Assembly: GCA_963755195.1 (NCBI GenBank)
Contig: CAVWIZ010000001.1
Span: forward strand, 372,001 to 436,000
Length of the DNA stretch: 64,000 bases
Origin: CAVQJU01 sp963755195
Lineage (GTDB): Bacteria > Acidobacteriota > Vicinamibacteria > Vicinamibacterales > CAVVIG01
Direction: 5' to 3'
The first letter of the stretch is position 1. The number at the start of each line of letters is the position of its first letter. The notes beneath the pieces were generated by a model. It had not been told where the DNA came from. It saw only the letters and a list, made by a program, of their open reading frames with translations, and searched no databases. The translations under genes and the position numbers were made by a program. Below are positions 52,294 through 62,973 of the stretch, piece by piece.

Positions 52294-52786
52294 CGTCGGA
52301 CGCGTCCACTTCGACGCTCACCGCCTGGCCGATCAGATTGACCGACAGCACGAGTCGCGCTTTCTGCGCATCCTTGCGCACCAGCCGCCCGACGACGCCC
52401 CGAAGCGGCCCGTGAACAACCTCCACCATCATCCCTTCCTGGATCATCGGGCACGGGTCGTATTGCAGCTCGCTCCCGATCAGCAGCCGGACGCTCTCGA
52501 GCTCGTACTCGGGGATCGGCGCGGGCTTGCCCTCAAACGACACGATGCTGACGACGCCGGTGCACTTGAGAATGGGGAGCGTGTCGGCGGGATTGAACCG
52601 TGCGAAACAGTAGCCGGGAAACAACGGCCAGTCGACCTTCTTCTTGCGGTCCTTCCATCGGCTCCAGCGCGTGACGGTCGGCAGGAACGCCGTGAACCGC
52701 TTGCGCTCGAGCTGATCGCGCACAGTTTGCTCGTGACGCGAGCGCGTCCAGATAGCGAACCACTGCTCGGAGAGGGGATCCTCCAT
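52280..52786 (-). CDS. NusG-family transcription antiterminator (UpxY/LoaP type)
   Basis: 168 residues with an NGN domain (QWFAIWTRSRHEQTVRDQLERK, FLPTVTRWSRWKDRKK, PLFPGYCFARF) and a C-terminal KOW (GMMVEVVHGPLRGVVGRLVRK). Paralogues of NusG like this promote readthrough in long polysaccharide operons. ATG 52786 gives the conserved NGN start; the longer frame to 52885 adds unrelated residues. It is the last gene of the mfd-surA run and is located beside an EpsL-like barrel and a Wzm/Wzt exporter, in keeping with an exopolysaccharide role (inference). It may instead be the main NusG. Confidence 0.85.
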   Translation of the reverse strand: MEDPLSEQWFAIWTRSRHEQTVRDQLERKRFTAFLPTVTRWSRWKDRKKKVDWPLFPGYCFARFNPADTLPILKCTGVVSIVSFEGKPAPIPEYELESVRLLIGSELQYDPCPMIQEGMMVEVVHGPLRGVVGRLVRKDAQKARLVLSVNLIGQAVSVEVDASDVKPY

Positions 52787-52797
52787 GGGCGTCGCGT

Positions 52798-53916
52798 TCA
52801 GATCGCCGGCGGAGCGGTGGCCGCCTCCTTCGCCTGTTGCGACAGCCCTTCCTGATACGCCTTCTTCACGTCGTCGTTCTTCCACTCGATGATCGCCTGC
52901 GAACGAAGCTTTGCCATGTACTTCATGAATTCGTCGCGACGCTTGTCTGTGAACACGCGCTCGCTGATCTGCTCGCGCGCCTGTTCGAACGGCACGACCT
53001 GCGTCTGGGTGGACGACTCGAGCTTGAGCACCTGATAGCCGCGCGGGGTGCGGACCACCTGACTGACCTCGCCCGCTTTCAAGCCTTCGACGAGCTTGCG
53101 AAAATCCGGCGCCAGGTCCGTGACGCTCAACGGCCCGAGCAGGCCGCCGTTGGCTTTCGACGCGGAATCGGAGGCTTCCGCGACAATCTTTTCGAACGCC
53201 TCTCCACCCGTCACGCGCGCGCGAATCTGCTCGGCTTTGGCCTTCGCCGTCTCGTCCGCCGCGACGTTCACGCCCCGGGCGTCGGCGGGAACCGCGACAA
53301 GGATCTCGCGCAGCATGATCGACGACGGCGTCGTGAACTCGGCCAGATGTCCGTCGTAGTACTTGTGCGCTTCTTCGTCGGTCACGCCGACGCGGCCGAA
53401 TACCTCGGCCTGCTGCACGCGCGAGTAGATCATCTGTCGCTCGAGGTTCCTCCTCAGTTCCACCATCGTCATGCCCTCCTGTTTGAGGGCCGCCTGCAGC
53501 TGTTCGTCGTTCTCGATCTTGTTTTGCGTCTTGAGATTGTCCAGAACGCTCTTGAACTGCTCTTCCGAGAGCTTGTAGCCCAGCTCCCTGCCCCGTTGCA
53601 CGATCAGCATTTCGTCGATGGAGTTCACGAGCAGGCCGGGAGTGATTTCGTTGAGCGCCTTGCGCAGCTCGACGTTGCCTCTCTCGGTGGCAAGGTCGAT
53701 CGACTGGCCCTTCTGGCGCAGCGCCTGGACCTGACGGGCTTCAAGGTCGGTCTTGGTCATAATTTCGCCGTTTACCTTGACGAGCACCTGCTCGATGATC
53801 TCGGATCGCGCGACGGTCGCGGCTCCGAGAACAAGGGCGGCGATGGTCGGCGCGAGCGCGAGCCACCCTTTTCGCCGGAGATCAGGCGCCACGGGACGAT
53901 TCGTTCGATAAGTCAT
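52798..53916 (-). CDS. SurA/PpiC-type peptidyl-prolyl isomerase
   Basis: 372 residues. A signal peptide (LALAPTIAALVLGAATVARS) is followed by a SurA-like N-terminal chaperone region (VLVKVNGEIMTKTDLEAR, NSIDEMLIVQRGRELGY) and a parvulin domain (REILVAVPADARG, GLLGPLSVTDLAPDFRKLVEGLKAGEVSQVVRTPRGYQVLKLE). It probably assists outer-membrane protein folding. The start ATG 53916 is preceded by TAAAAT eleven bases upstream. It lies 14 bp after mfd and 11 bp before the nusG paralogue. Confidence 0.9.
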   Translation of the reverse strand: MTYRTNRPVAPDLRRKGWLALAPTIAALVLGAATVARSEIIEQVLVKVNGEIMTKTDLEARQVQALRQKGQSIDLATERGNVELRKALNEITPGLLVNSIDEMLIVQRGRELGYKLSEEQFKSVLDNLKTQNKIENDEQLQAALKQEGMTMVELRRNLERQMIYSRVQQAEVFGRVGVTDEEAHKYYDGHLAEFTTPSSIMLREILVAVPADARGVNVAADETAKAKAEQIRARVTGGEAFEKIVAEASDSASKANGGLLGPLSVTDLAPDFRKLVEGLKAGEVSQVVRTPRGYQVLKLESSTQTQVVPFEQAREQISERVFTDKRRDEFMKYMAKLRSQAIIEWKNDDVKKAYQEGLSQQAKEAATAPPAI

Positions 53917-53930
53917 AAGGACTCAGTATT

Positions 53931-56900
53931 TTATCCTTGTTCGATGAGATCGCTCAACAAGCCCCCGACCTGCTCAAACACGCCGCCCGGCGCCCGCGGG
54001 TCGTGTTTCGCTGTCGGCTTGAGAATTTCTTCCTTGGTGAAGCCGGGCCGGATGTCCTTTTCTCGCGCCCGCGACGTCCACCAACTGGGCGCACTCTCGG
54101 TCCGCGGCAGACGCGGTTTCGGGCCCGATTTGGCCGGCTTTGACGCCAAATCCGCCCGCCCTTCGGCAGGCCCAGAGCGCACCGCCGCCGGGCGAATCCC
54201 GTCCATATTCAGGCGAAGGGACGCAGGCGGGGCGAGCGTCAGATTGGGCCGCAGCCGCACCAACGACACCAGCCTGACCGGATCGACCTTCGCCTGCGGT
54301 CTGAACTTTAAGACGACGGTACGACCTTCGCGGTCGATGGTCTCGAGGCCCAGACGGTCGGCCATGACGCGGATCCGCCCGTAGTCGGCCAGATTGAGGA
54401 CCGAATTGGGCAGCGGTCCATAGCGATCCAGCGCCTCCTCCAGCACGCGATCAATCTCCTCCTCGCGGCGCGCGGCGGCCACCTTGCGATACAGCATGAG
54501 CCGCTGGTTCATGTCGGGCACGTACGATTCGTCGATCCGCAAATCGACGCCCAGGTTGATCGTCGCCCGCACATCATCTTCGATGTCCTCACCCTTGAGC
54601 TCGCGGACGGTCTGCTCGAGAAGCTTCATATACATCTCGAATCCGACGGTGTCGATGTGTCCGCTCTGCTCGCCGCCGAGCAGGTTGCCCGCGCCGCGGA
54701 TTTCGAGGTCGAGCGCCGCCACGCGGAAGCCGCTGCCGAGATCGCTGAACTCCTTGATGGCGGCCAGCCGCTTCTTCGCAACCGGCGAGAGATTCTCTTC
54801 GGGCGGAATCAGCAGATAGGCGTACGCGGGACGATCGGAACGGCCGACGCGCCCTCGGAGCTGGTACAGCTGCGACAGCCCGTATCGATCGGCTCGGTTG
54901 ATGATGATCGTGTTCGCATTCGGGATGTCCAGACCGTTTTCGACGATCGTGGTGGCGAGCAGCACGTCGAACTTCTTCGCGATGAAGTCGAGCATCGCGC
55001 GCTCGAGCACGTCTTCGTCCATCTGCCCGTGACCCACCACGACCCGTGCTTCCGGCACGAGGCGCTGAATGAGGTTGCCGATTGAGAAGATCGACTCGAC
55101 GCGGTTGTGCACGAAATACACCTGGCCGTTGCGCGCGAGCTCGTTGCGGATGGCCCGGCCGATGACCTGCTGGTCGAATTTCAGCACGTTGGTTTGAATC
55201 GACAACCGGTCCTTGGGCGGCGTCTCGATGATCGACATGTCGCGGACGCCGATGAGCGACATGTTGAGCGTGCGAGGAATCGGCGTCGCGCTCATCGTCA
55301 GCACGTCCACCTTCTTTCTCAGCTGTTTGATCCGCTCTTTGTGCGACACGCCGAACCGCTGCTCTTCGTCCACGACGAGCAGACCCAGATCGCGGAACTC
55401 CACGTCTTTGGAGAGCAGCCGGTGCGTGCCGACGATCACGTCCACCTTGCCAGCGGCGAGATCTGTCAGGCTCTGGTGCTGTTCCGACTTGGTCCGGAAA
55501 CGGCTGACCATCTCGATCCGGACGGGAAACCCGGCGAAGCGTTCCTTCAAGGTCTTTTCGTGCTGGAATGCCAGCACGGTGGTCGGCGCCAGAAACGCGA
55601 CCTGCTTGGCGTCCATGACGGCCTTGAACGCCGCTCGCATCGCGACTTCCGTTTTGCCATACCCCACATCGCCGCACAGCAACCGGTCCATCGGCGTTGA
55701 CGACTCCATGTCGCGCTTGATATCGGCGATGGCGGTTTTCTGGTCGGGCGTCAGGTTGTACTCGAAGGCGTCTTCGAATTCGTGCTGCCAGTGCGAGTCT
55801 GGGCTGAACGCGTGACCGGGAACAGCCCGGCGTAGGGCGTAGAGTTTAAGCAGCTCCTCGGCCATGTCGCGCATGGCCTTCTTGACTCTGGTCTTGACGC
55901 GCTCCCACGACGCCCCGCCCAGTCGATCAATCGGCGGTTTGGTGGCGCCGGTGTACTTCTGGACGAGGTCGAGCCGCTCGACCGGGACAAACAGCTTGTC
56001 GTCACCGGCATACCGCAGCTCGAGAAACTCCTGCTCGCTGTCGCCGACGCCGATCTTCTTCAGCCCGACGAACACACCGATGCCGTGGTCCACGTGAACG
56101 ACGAAATCGCCCATCTTGAGATCGCGCAGATCGGAAAGGAAAGCCTTGGCCGCCGAACGCCGCCGCTCTGGCGCGCGCCGATCTTCCTCGAAGACATCGG
56201 CTTCGGCGTAAATCTGAAGTCCGGCGTCGGGCAGACGGAATCCTCGCGACAGCTTCCCGAGCGCCACGAGCACGGTGGCGTACCGGGCATCGTCGGCGCG
56301 CTCCACCGGCACGGCCAGGACGTCGTACTCCTTCAGCAACTCGATCGTCCGTTCGGCGCGGCCCGATGTCGCCGCGACAAACACCGTCGTGTCGCCGGCT
56401 TCCCGCAGCTTGCGAATTTCAGCGACAAAATCGCCGAGACGCCCGTGGAGTTCGACGGAGGGCTGGCAACGCACGTGGTGAAGAGCAAGCCGGGATTGGG
56501 GGCCTGGGCCAGGGGGCGCGGCATCGTCGTCCAAACCGAGTTCGGCGAGGAGGGTGCCCTGCGCCAATTTCGCATCCACGTCGTCCCGATCGGCGAAGAG
56601 CTCCCGGGGCGACAGCACCTTGACGTCCCCCCTCGATAGCGCTTCGTCGTAGCTGTGTTGAAGCTGCGCGAGCAGTTTCGTGACATTCGCGTCAACTTCG
56701 TCGCGTTCCGACACGATGATGCGCGCCTCGCGGCCCTGGGTGACGTAGTCGAGCAGGGTCGCCGATCGATCGTCGGCATCCGTCGTGAGCACGTCGCGGA
56801 GCGGCACGACGGTCAGTTGGTCGATGGGCGCAATCGATCGCTGTGTCGCCGGGTCGTAGGTCCGCAGCGTTTCGATGGTGTCGCCCATGAACTCGAGGCG

Positions 56901-57506
56901 CACGGGGTGGGTATCACCGGCTGGAAATATGTCCAGGATGCCGCCGCGAATCGCAAACTCGCCGTGTTCGTCGGCTGGATCTTCACGGGTGAACCCGGCG
57001 TCAACGAGCAGCGCCCCCAGGTCGGTCGGCGAAATCTCCTGTCCGGACCGAAGGTTCATCGATGCGTTCAGCATGTGCCTCGGTGCGCTGACGCGCGGCA
57101 GAAGAGCGGCGCCGGATGCGACGACGACGCGGGCCGAGCCGTTGGCCAGCGCGTGCAACGCGCGAGCACGAACTGACGTGACGCCAACGTGGGGCGCAAG
57201 GCCGCGATAGGGATCCACTTCGTGCGAAGGGACAGGCAGGACCACGCGGTCGATGGCCGAGTCGGACAACCCCTCGAGGGCCGCCAGAAAGAATCCGATG
57301 TCGGCAACCACGTCGTCCAGCTCGCCGTCGCTCGGGACGACGTACAGCACCACGCCGTGCGGCAGCGCGTGGGCGGCGGAGGCGACCATCAGCGCCTTTC
57401 CCGCCGGACTGAGCCCGGACACGACCCGGGCAGGCACGTCAAGACCGCTCCGCGAAACTGCGGTCTTGAAGAGTGCCCGGAGGTTGAGTGAGCTGGACGT
57501 CGTCAC
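53931..57506 (-). CDS. mfd: Transcription-repair coupling factor
   Basis: 1191 residues. UvrB-like N-terminal modules (VPSHEVDPYRGL, RGGILDIFPAGDTHPVRLEFMGD) lead to the RNA-polymerase-interaction domain (KMGDFVVHVDHGIGVFVGLKKI) and a RecG-like helicase: LLCGDVGYGKTEVAMRA (Walker A), the DEEQRFG motif, TMSATPIPRTL, and a TRG/TRCF C-terminal domain. All helicase motifs are intact. Beyond the usual end there are about 85 extra basic, proline-rich residues. The start is GTG 57506, about 68 bp after rfaE2; a TACACT box near 57530 could be a promoter. Confidence 0.95.
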   Translation of the reverse strand: MTTSSSLNLRALFKTAVSRSGLDVPARVVSGLSPAGKALMVASAAHALPHGVVLYVVPSDGELDDVVADIGFFLAALEGLSDSAIDRVVLPVPSHEVDPYRGLAPHVGVTSVRARALHALANGSARVVVASGAALLPRVSAPRHMLNASMNLRSGQEISPTDLGALLVDAGFTREDPADEHGEFAIRGGILDIFPAGDTHPVRLEFMGDTIETLRTYDPATQRSIAPIDQLTVVPLRDVLTTDADDRSATLLDYVTQGREARIIVSERDEVDANVTKLLAQLQHSYDEALSRGDVKVLSPRELFADRDDVDAKLAQGTLLAELGLDDDAAPPGPGPQSRLALHHVRCQPSVELHGRLGDFVAEIRKLREAGDTTVFVAATSGRAERTIELLKEYDVLAVPVERADDARYATVLVALGKLSRGFRLPDAGLQIYAEADVFEEDRRAPERRRSAAKAFLSDLRDLKMGDFVVHVDHGIGVFVGLKKIGVGDSEQEFLELRYAGDDKLFVPVERLDLVQKYTGATKPPIDRLGGASWERVKTRVKKAMRDMAEELLKLYALRRAVPGHAFSPDSHWQHEFEDAFEYNLTPDQKTAIADIKRDMESSTPMDRLLCGDVGYGKTEVAMRAAFKAVMDAKQVAFLAPTTVLAFQHEKTLKERFAGFPVRIEMVSRFRTKSEQHQSLTDLAAGKVDVIVGTHRLLSKDVEFRDLGLLVVDEEQRFGVSHKERIKQLRKKVDVLTMSATPIPRTLNMSLIGVRDMSIIETPPKDRLSIQTNVLKFDQQVIGRAIRNELARNGQVYFVHNRVESIFSIGNLIQRLVPEARVVVGHGQMDEDVLERAMLDFIAKKFDVLLATTIVENGLDIPNANTIIINRADRYGLSQLYQLRGRVGRSDRPAYAYLLIPPEENLSPVAKKRLAAIKEFSDLGSGFRVAALDLEIRGAGNLLGGEQSGHIDTVGFEMYMKLLEQTVRELKGEDIEDDVRATINLGVDLRIDESYVPDMNQRLMLYRKVAAARREEEIDRVLEEALDRYGPLPNSVLNLADYGRIRVMADRLGLETIDREGRTVVLKFRPQAKVDPVRLVSLVRLRPNLTLAPPASLRLNMDGIRPAAVRSGPAEGRADLASKPAKSGPKPRLPRTESAPSWWTSRAREKDIRPGFTKEEILKPTAKHDPRAPGGVFEQVGGLLSDLIEQG

Positions 57507-57574
57507 GCGGTTTGCGGGAGCGCCAAACTTTCAGTGTAGCAAACCGCGCAAGCGAACGCCGGCGCGGGCTGAAA

Positions 57575-58045
57575 CTACGGAGCTTTTCTGATCTTCTCGA
57601 TGATGCTGGTCGTCGAATAGCCGGCCTCGAACGGCACGCGGACGACGCGGCCCCCGCGCGTCTCGACGATGTCGCGTCCGATCATGCTCTCTTCCGGCCA
57701 GTCGGCGCCCTTGACCAGCACGTCTGGTTCAAGCCGCGCGATGAGCGACAGCGGCGTATCTTCGTCGAACACGACGACGACGTCCACGCAGGCGAGCGCC
57801 GCGAGGATTTCGGCGCGTTCATCTTCGGGCGTCACGGGCCGGCTCTCTCCCTTGATCGCCCGCACCGACCGATCCGAGTTGACGCCCACGACAAGGGCGT
57901 CGCCAAGCTCACGCGCCTGCTGCAGGTAGCGCAGATGACCGGGATGCAGCAGGTCGAACACTCCGTTTGTAAAGACGATGAGTCCGCCGCGGGCTCGAAT
58001 GCCCCGCAGGTGAGCGACCGCGTCGTCTATCGAGAGGATCGGCAC
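57575..58045 (-). CDS. rfaE2: D-glycero-beta-D-manno-heptose 1-phosphate adenylyltransferase
   Basis: 156 residues, single-domain form of the HldE C-terminal half. It transfers AMP from ATP to heptose 1-phosphate, the last activation step before epimerisation in LPS core synthesis. The motif TNGVFDLLHPGHLRYLQQARELG carries HxGH, with VGVNSDRSVRAIKG, and the closing YSTTSIIEKIRK is the ISTT-type motif of nucleotidyltransferases. The start is GTG 58045. It is 6 bp from wzt; the kinase half (RfaE1) is not in the window. Confidence 0.92.
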   Translation of the reverse strand: MPILSIDDAVAHLRGIRARGGLIVFTNGVFDLLHPGHLRYLQQARELGDALVVGVNSDRSVRAIKGESRPVTPEDERAEILAALACVDVVVVFDEDTPLSLIARLEPDVLVKGADWPEESMIGRDIVETRGGRVVRVPFEAGYSTTSIIEKIRKAP

Positions 58046-58051
58046 GTGGCG

Positions 58052-59377
58052 CTACAGCTTGTTCGTCCCGCCGAACACGACGTCGCCGGTAAACGACCAG
58101 CGATGACGCGGCCGGTAGATACCGACGTCCTGCGTACGCGACTTCACGCGAAACGTGTAGAGCAGCCGGTGGTAGTCGTAGGGAAAGCCGTCGCGCTTGT
58201 GAACGGCGACGTCGAGCTTGTAGGTGCCCTCAACGAGATCGAGGCCGTCGATCGCAAATGTGACATCGGCCTCGCCCGACAATCGCTGGGGGTTCATTTC
58301 CTCGAGAAAGGTGTTGGTGCCGTAGCAACAGACGCCGTCCGCGTTGAACAGGCCGATACCGAAGACAAAGTCGTCGGTCGGATGCGCGGCCCGCACGCGA
58401 AGGCGCACCGACATGGCGTCGCCGGTGTGGAAGACAAAAGAGGCCTGGCCGTCTTTGTCGAGGAACGCGACCTGGACAATTTCGACTTCGCGTGACCCCC
58501 ATCGCCCTTCGGTGGCCTGAGACACGTTCTCGCTGGGGCCTTCGGCCGGCGCCGGCGCCGCGACATCAGCCGGCTGTTCCGCGGCCTCGTGGACGGCCCG
58601 GGCCGTCGTTGCCGCCAGCAGCTTCTCTTCGCCGGCCTCGACGGCAGTCAAATACGCGCCGATCACCCTTTTAGGGTCGCCTTCAGCCTGTTTCTCGCCG
58701 GCGTCGAGCCAGACCGCATCGTCGCAAAACCGTTCGATGAGATTCAGCGAATGCGTCACGAGGAGAATCGTCTTGCCGCGGCGCCTGAATTCGCCGAACT
58801 TGTCGAGGCACTTGTGCGTGAATCCTTCGTCGCCGACCGCGAGGACCTCGTCGACGAGCAGCACGTCGGGATCGACGTTGATGGCCACGGCAAAACCGAG
58901 GCGCATGTACATTCCGGATGAATACGTTTTGACAGGCGCATCGATGAACTCCCGAAGCTCGGCGAAGTCCACGATCTCGTCGAACCGGGCCTGGATTTCG
59001 CGCTTCGACAACCCGAGCATGATGCCGTTGATGAAGACGTTCTCGCGGCCCGAGATCTCGGGATGAAAACCGGCGCCCAGTTCGATGAGCGCTGAGATGC
59101 GGCCGACCACGTGGACGGTGCCGCTCGTCGGCTTGGTAATGCCTGCGACGAGCTTCAGCGCGGTACTCTTGCCAGACCCGTTCCGGCCCATCACGCCGAA
59201 CGTCGAGCCCTTCGCGACCTTGAACGACACATCTTTCAAGGCAAGAAAGGTTTCGCTCGGTTGCAGATCGCGGATGATGCTCCGCTGGAGCAACGCGCTC
59301 TTGAGCGTGGCGAATTGCCGGCCGCCATAGCGCCGGTAGATTTTCGAGACATCGACAAGCTCGATGGCGGTCGTCAT
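58052..59377 (-). CDS. ABC transporter ATP-binding protein for polysaccharide export (Wzt-like, with C-terminal domain)
   Basis: 441 residues from ATG 59377. The ATPase domain has Walker A GRNGSGKST, Q-loop region, signature YSSGMYMRLGFAVAIN, Walker B VLLVDEVLAVGDE and the switch His in VTHS. A linker leads to a Wzt C-terminal carbohydrate-recognition domain from about residue 310 (RWGSREVEIVQVAFLDKDG, VFGIGLFNADGV, ADVTFAIDGLDLVEGTYKLDVAVH), which in O-antigen exporters reads the glycan end. The longer frame upstream of ATG 59377 is noise in the permease gene. It begins 4 bp after wzm. Confidence 0.93.
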   Translation of the reverse strand: MTTAIELVDVSKIYRRYGGRQFATLKSALLQRSIIRDLQPSETFLALKDVSFKVAKGSTFGVMGRNGSGKSTALKLVAGITKPTSGTVHVVGRISALIELGAGFHPEISGRENVFINGIMLGLSKREIQARFDEIVDFAELREFIDAPVKTYSSGMYMRLGFAVAINVDPDVLLVDEVLAVGDEGFTHKCLDKFGEFRRRGKTILLVTHSLNLIERFCDDAVWLDAGEKQAEGDPKRVIGAYLTAVEAGEEKLLAATTARAVHEAAEQPADVAAPAPAEGPSENVSQATEGRWGSREVEIVQVAFLDKDGQASFVFHTGDAMSVRLRVRAAHPTDDFVFGIGLFNADGVCCYGTNTFLEEMNPQRLSGEADVTFAIDGLDLVEGTYKLDVAVHKRDGFPYDYHRLLYTFRVKSRTQDVGIYRPRHRWSFTGDVVFGGTNKL

Positions 59378-59381
59378 GTGG

Positions 59382-60176
59382 CTACACCGCCTCAGCGAAG
59401 GAGTCGCGCAGCCGATCGAACAGCCAGTAGCCCGCGAGGAACAGCAGCATCGACAGGCCCCCGATGAACAACAGCCACTTCCAATGGCCGACCGGTCCAT
59501 CGAAGAAGAGGATCTCCTGGTAGGAGACGATCAGGTGCGTCATCGGGTTGAAGTCGAGGACGCGCTTGCCGAGCCCGGGCGCTTCCGTGATCCAGTAGAT
59601 GATGGGCGTCGAGAAGAACCAGAGGGTCAGCACATTTGACAAGATGTCGCGGATGTCGCGAAAGTGCACGGACAGGGCCGAGAGGACGAGCGCCAGCGCG
59701 GAGGTAAACACCAACTGCACGAGCATCGCCACCGGGAACCACAGGAGGCCGAGGGCGTCAGGGAACCGCTGATAGTAGAGGAGGAACGCCGCCAGAATCG
59801 GGAGGCCGAACACAAAGTGCACCATGTTCGCCAGCACGCTGACGAGCGGCAGGACCTCCGCCGGAAAGAGGACCTTCTTGATCAGGTTCCCTCCTGAAAT
59901 CAGCGAGCCGGCCGCTTCGCTCAGGGAGGCGGAAAACCAGGTCCACGGCAGGATGCCGCAGAACATGAACAGGGCGTAGGGTTCGGTTTTCTTGGAATGC
60001 AGGTCCGGCAGCACCACGGAGAAGACAAACGAGTAGATCGTCAGCAACAGCAGCGGGTTGATGAATGACCAGACGAAGCCGAGCACGCTTCCGCGATAGC
60101 GCGCCTTCAACTCACGCGCGACGAGGCTCTGGACGAGCCCGCGGTAGCGGATCAGATTGGCGAGGTTGGCGAACAC
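59382..60176 (-). CDS. ABC transporter permease for polysaccharide/polyol-phosphate export (Wzm-like)
   Basis: 264 residues with six membrane spans and the ABC-2 type pattern ARELKARYRGSVLGFVWSFINPLLLLTIYSFVFS. It pairs with the following ATPase to export lipid-linked glycan. The start is GTG 60176, directly after the atpC stop with no gap, so the two are probably cotranscribed. No O-antigen glycosyltransferase gene is in the window. Confidence 0.92.
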   Translation of the reverse strand: MFANLANLIRYRGLVQSLVARELKARYRGSVLGFVWSFINPLLLLTIYSFVFSVVLPDLHSKKTEPYALFMFCGILPWTWFSASLSEAAGSLISGGNLIKKVLFPAEVLPLVSVLANMVHFVFGLPILAAFLLYYQRFPDALGLLWFPVAMLVQLVFTSALALVLSALSVHFRDIRDILSNVLTLWFFSTPIIYWITEAPGLGKRVLDFNPMTHLIVSYQEILFFDGPVGHWKWLLFIGGLSMLLFLAGYWLFDRLRDSFAEAV

Positions 60177-60599
60177 CTACGAGCGAATTCTAGCGCGGCT
60201 GCCTACCTGGAGGCGCATCAACGATTTGAGCAGGGCGATCCGCGCCCGATCGGAGTCGATGTCCATCAGCGGCCTGGCCAATCGTTCTTCGGCCCGCCTC
60301 TTGGCGGCCTCCGCGCGGGCGATGTCGATGGCCTCGGCCGACTCCGCAATCTGGGCAAGGATGGTGACGCGATCGGGCTGCACTTCAGCGAAGCCCTCGG
60401 CGATCGACACGTAGTGTGTCACGGTGCCCTGGCGGTACCACAGCTCGCCCACCCCGAGCATCGCCAGCATCGGCGTGTGCCCCGGCAGCACGCCGAAATA
60501 GCCCTCGGAGCCCGGAATCTCGACCTCGTCCACCTGCTCGTTCACGAGCGAACGTTCGCCGGAGACGATCTGCAGCTTCAGGTGTTGTGGTAACGCCAT
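60177..60599 (-). CDS. atpC: ATP synthase F1 epsilon subunit
   Basis: 140 residues. The N-terminal beta-sandwich (LKLQIVSGERSLVNEQVDEVEIPGSEGYFGVLPGHTPML) and the C-terminal helical hairpin (about 85-140, arginine-rich) are normal. It couples the rotor to F1 and can inhibit ATP hydrolysis through its C-terminal helices. Gene order atpA-G-D-C is the standard one for F1. Its stop is immediately followed by the wzm start. Confidence 0.95.
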   Translation of the reverse strand: MALPQHLKLQIVSGERSLVNEQVDEVEIPGSEGYFGVLPGHTPMLAMLGVGELWYRQGTVTHYVSIAEGFAEVQPDRVTILAQIAESAEAIDIARAEAAKRRAEERLARPLMDIDSDRARIALLKSLMRLQVGSRARIRS

Positions 60600-60629
60600 C
60601 GCCCTTCTTGCCCTTTGCCCTCAGTCCTT

Positions 60630-62078
<1,449 letters not shown>

Positions 62079-62084
62079 TCCTGC

Positions 62085-62972
62085 CTAGAGAGCCTGCGCT
62101 CCGGAGACCACTTCGATGATTTCGCGCGTAATCGCCGCCTGCCGGACCTTGTTCATGTAGAGCGTCAGGCTGCCGATCATGTCCGACGAGTTCTTCGTCG
62201 CTGTGTCCATCGCCGTCATCTGCGCGGCGTAAAACGCGGCGTTCGACTCGAGCAGCGCGCGGGCAACCTGTACGACGATGTAGCGGGGCAGGAGCTGATC
62301 GAGAATCTTCGCGGGCTCCGGCTCGTACAGATAATCAACGGTCGCCGCCCCGGCCGCCCCGGCAGTTGAGGCCTGGGCTTCGTCCACGTCTGCCCGCAGA
62401 ATCGGCAGCAGCTGATTGACCACGACGTGCTGGGTCATGACCGACTTGAATTCGTTGTAGACGAGCATCACGCGATCGACCTCGCCGCTGACGAAGGCGT
62501 CGGTCGCCGCCTGCGCGATGCGGCGGGCATCCTCAAACCGCAGCGCCTGGAAGATCCCGGTTTCCTCGAAGGCGACCGTGAAGCCGCGGCGCACGAAGAA
62601 ATCGCGGGCCTTGCGGCCGATCAGGCCCAGCGTGCACGGGTACTCGCTCTGGGTGACGTACGTGCCCGCCGCCTTGATGGCGTTGGTGTTGAAGCTGCCG
62701 CACAGCCCCTTGTCGCCGGCGACGACGATCACCATTGTCCTGCTGCCCGGCCCGGCCTCCCGCGTCGTCAACAGCGGATGGAGGGAGGCGTCCACGCGGG
62801 ACGCAACGCTGCCCAGCACGCGCTGCATTTGCTGCGCGTACGGACGCCCGTTCATGATGCGCTCCTGCGCCCGGCGCAGCTTGGACGCGGCGACCATCTT
62901 CATCGCCTTCGTAATCTGCTGCGTGTTCTTCACGGAGCGGATGCGCCGCCGCAGGTCAATCAGTGAGGGCAT
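62085..62972 (-). CDS. atpG: ATP synthase F1 gamma subunit
   Basis: 295 residues. The N-terminus (LIDLRRRIRSVKNTQQITKAMKMVAASKL) and C-terminus (NKVRQAAITREIIEVVSGAQAL) are the coiled-coil shaft of the rotor; the middle (GDKGLCGSFNTNAI) is the usual Rossmann-like part. It starts one base after the atpA stop. Confidence 0.97.
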   Translation of the reverse strand: MPSLIDLRRRIRSVKNTQQITKAMKMVAASKLRRAQERIMNGRPYAQQMQRVLGSVASRVDASLHPLLTTREAGPGSRTMVIVVAGDKGLCGSFNTNAIKAAGTYVTQSEYPCTLGLIGRKARDFFVRRGFTVAFEETGIFQALRFEDARRIAQAATDAFVSGEVDRVMLVYNEFKSVMTQHVVVNQLLPILRADVDEAQASTAGAAGAATVDYLYEPEPAKILDQLLPRYIVVQVARALLESNAAFYAAQMTAMDTATKNSSDMIGSLTLYMNKVRQAAITREIIEVVSGAQAL

Positions 62973-62973
62973 G

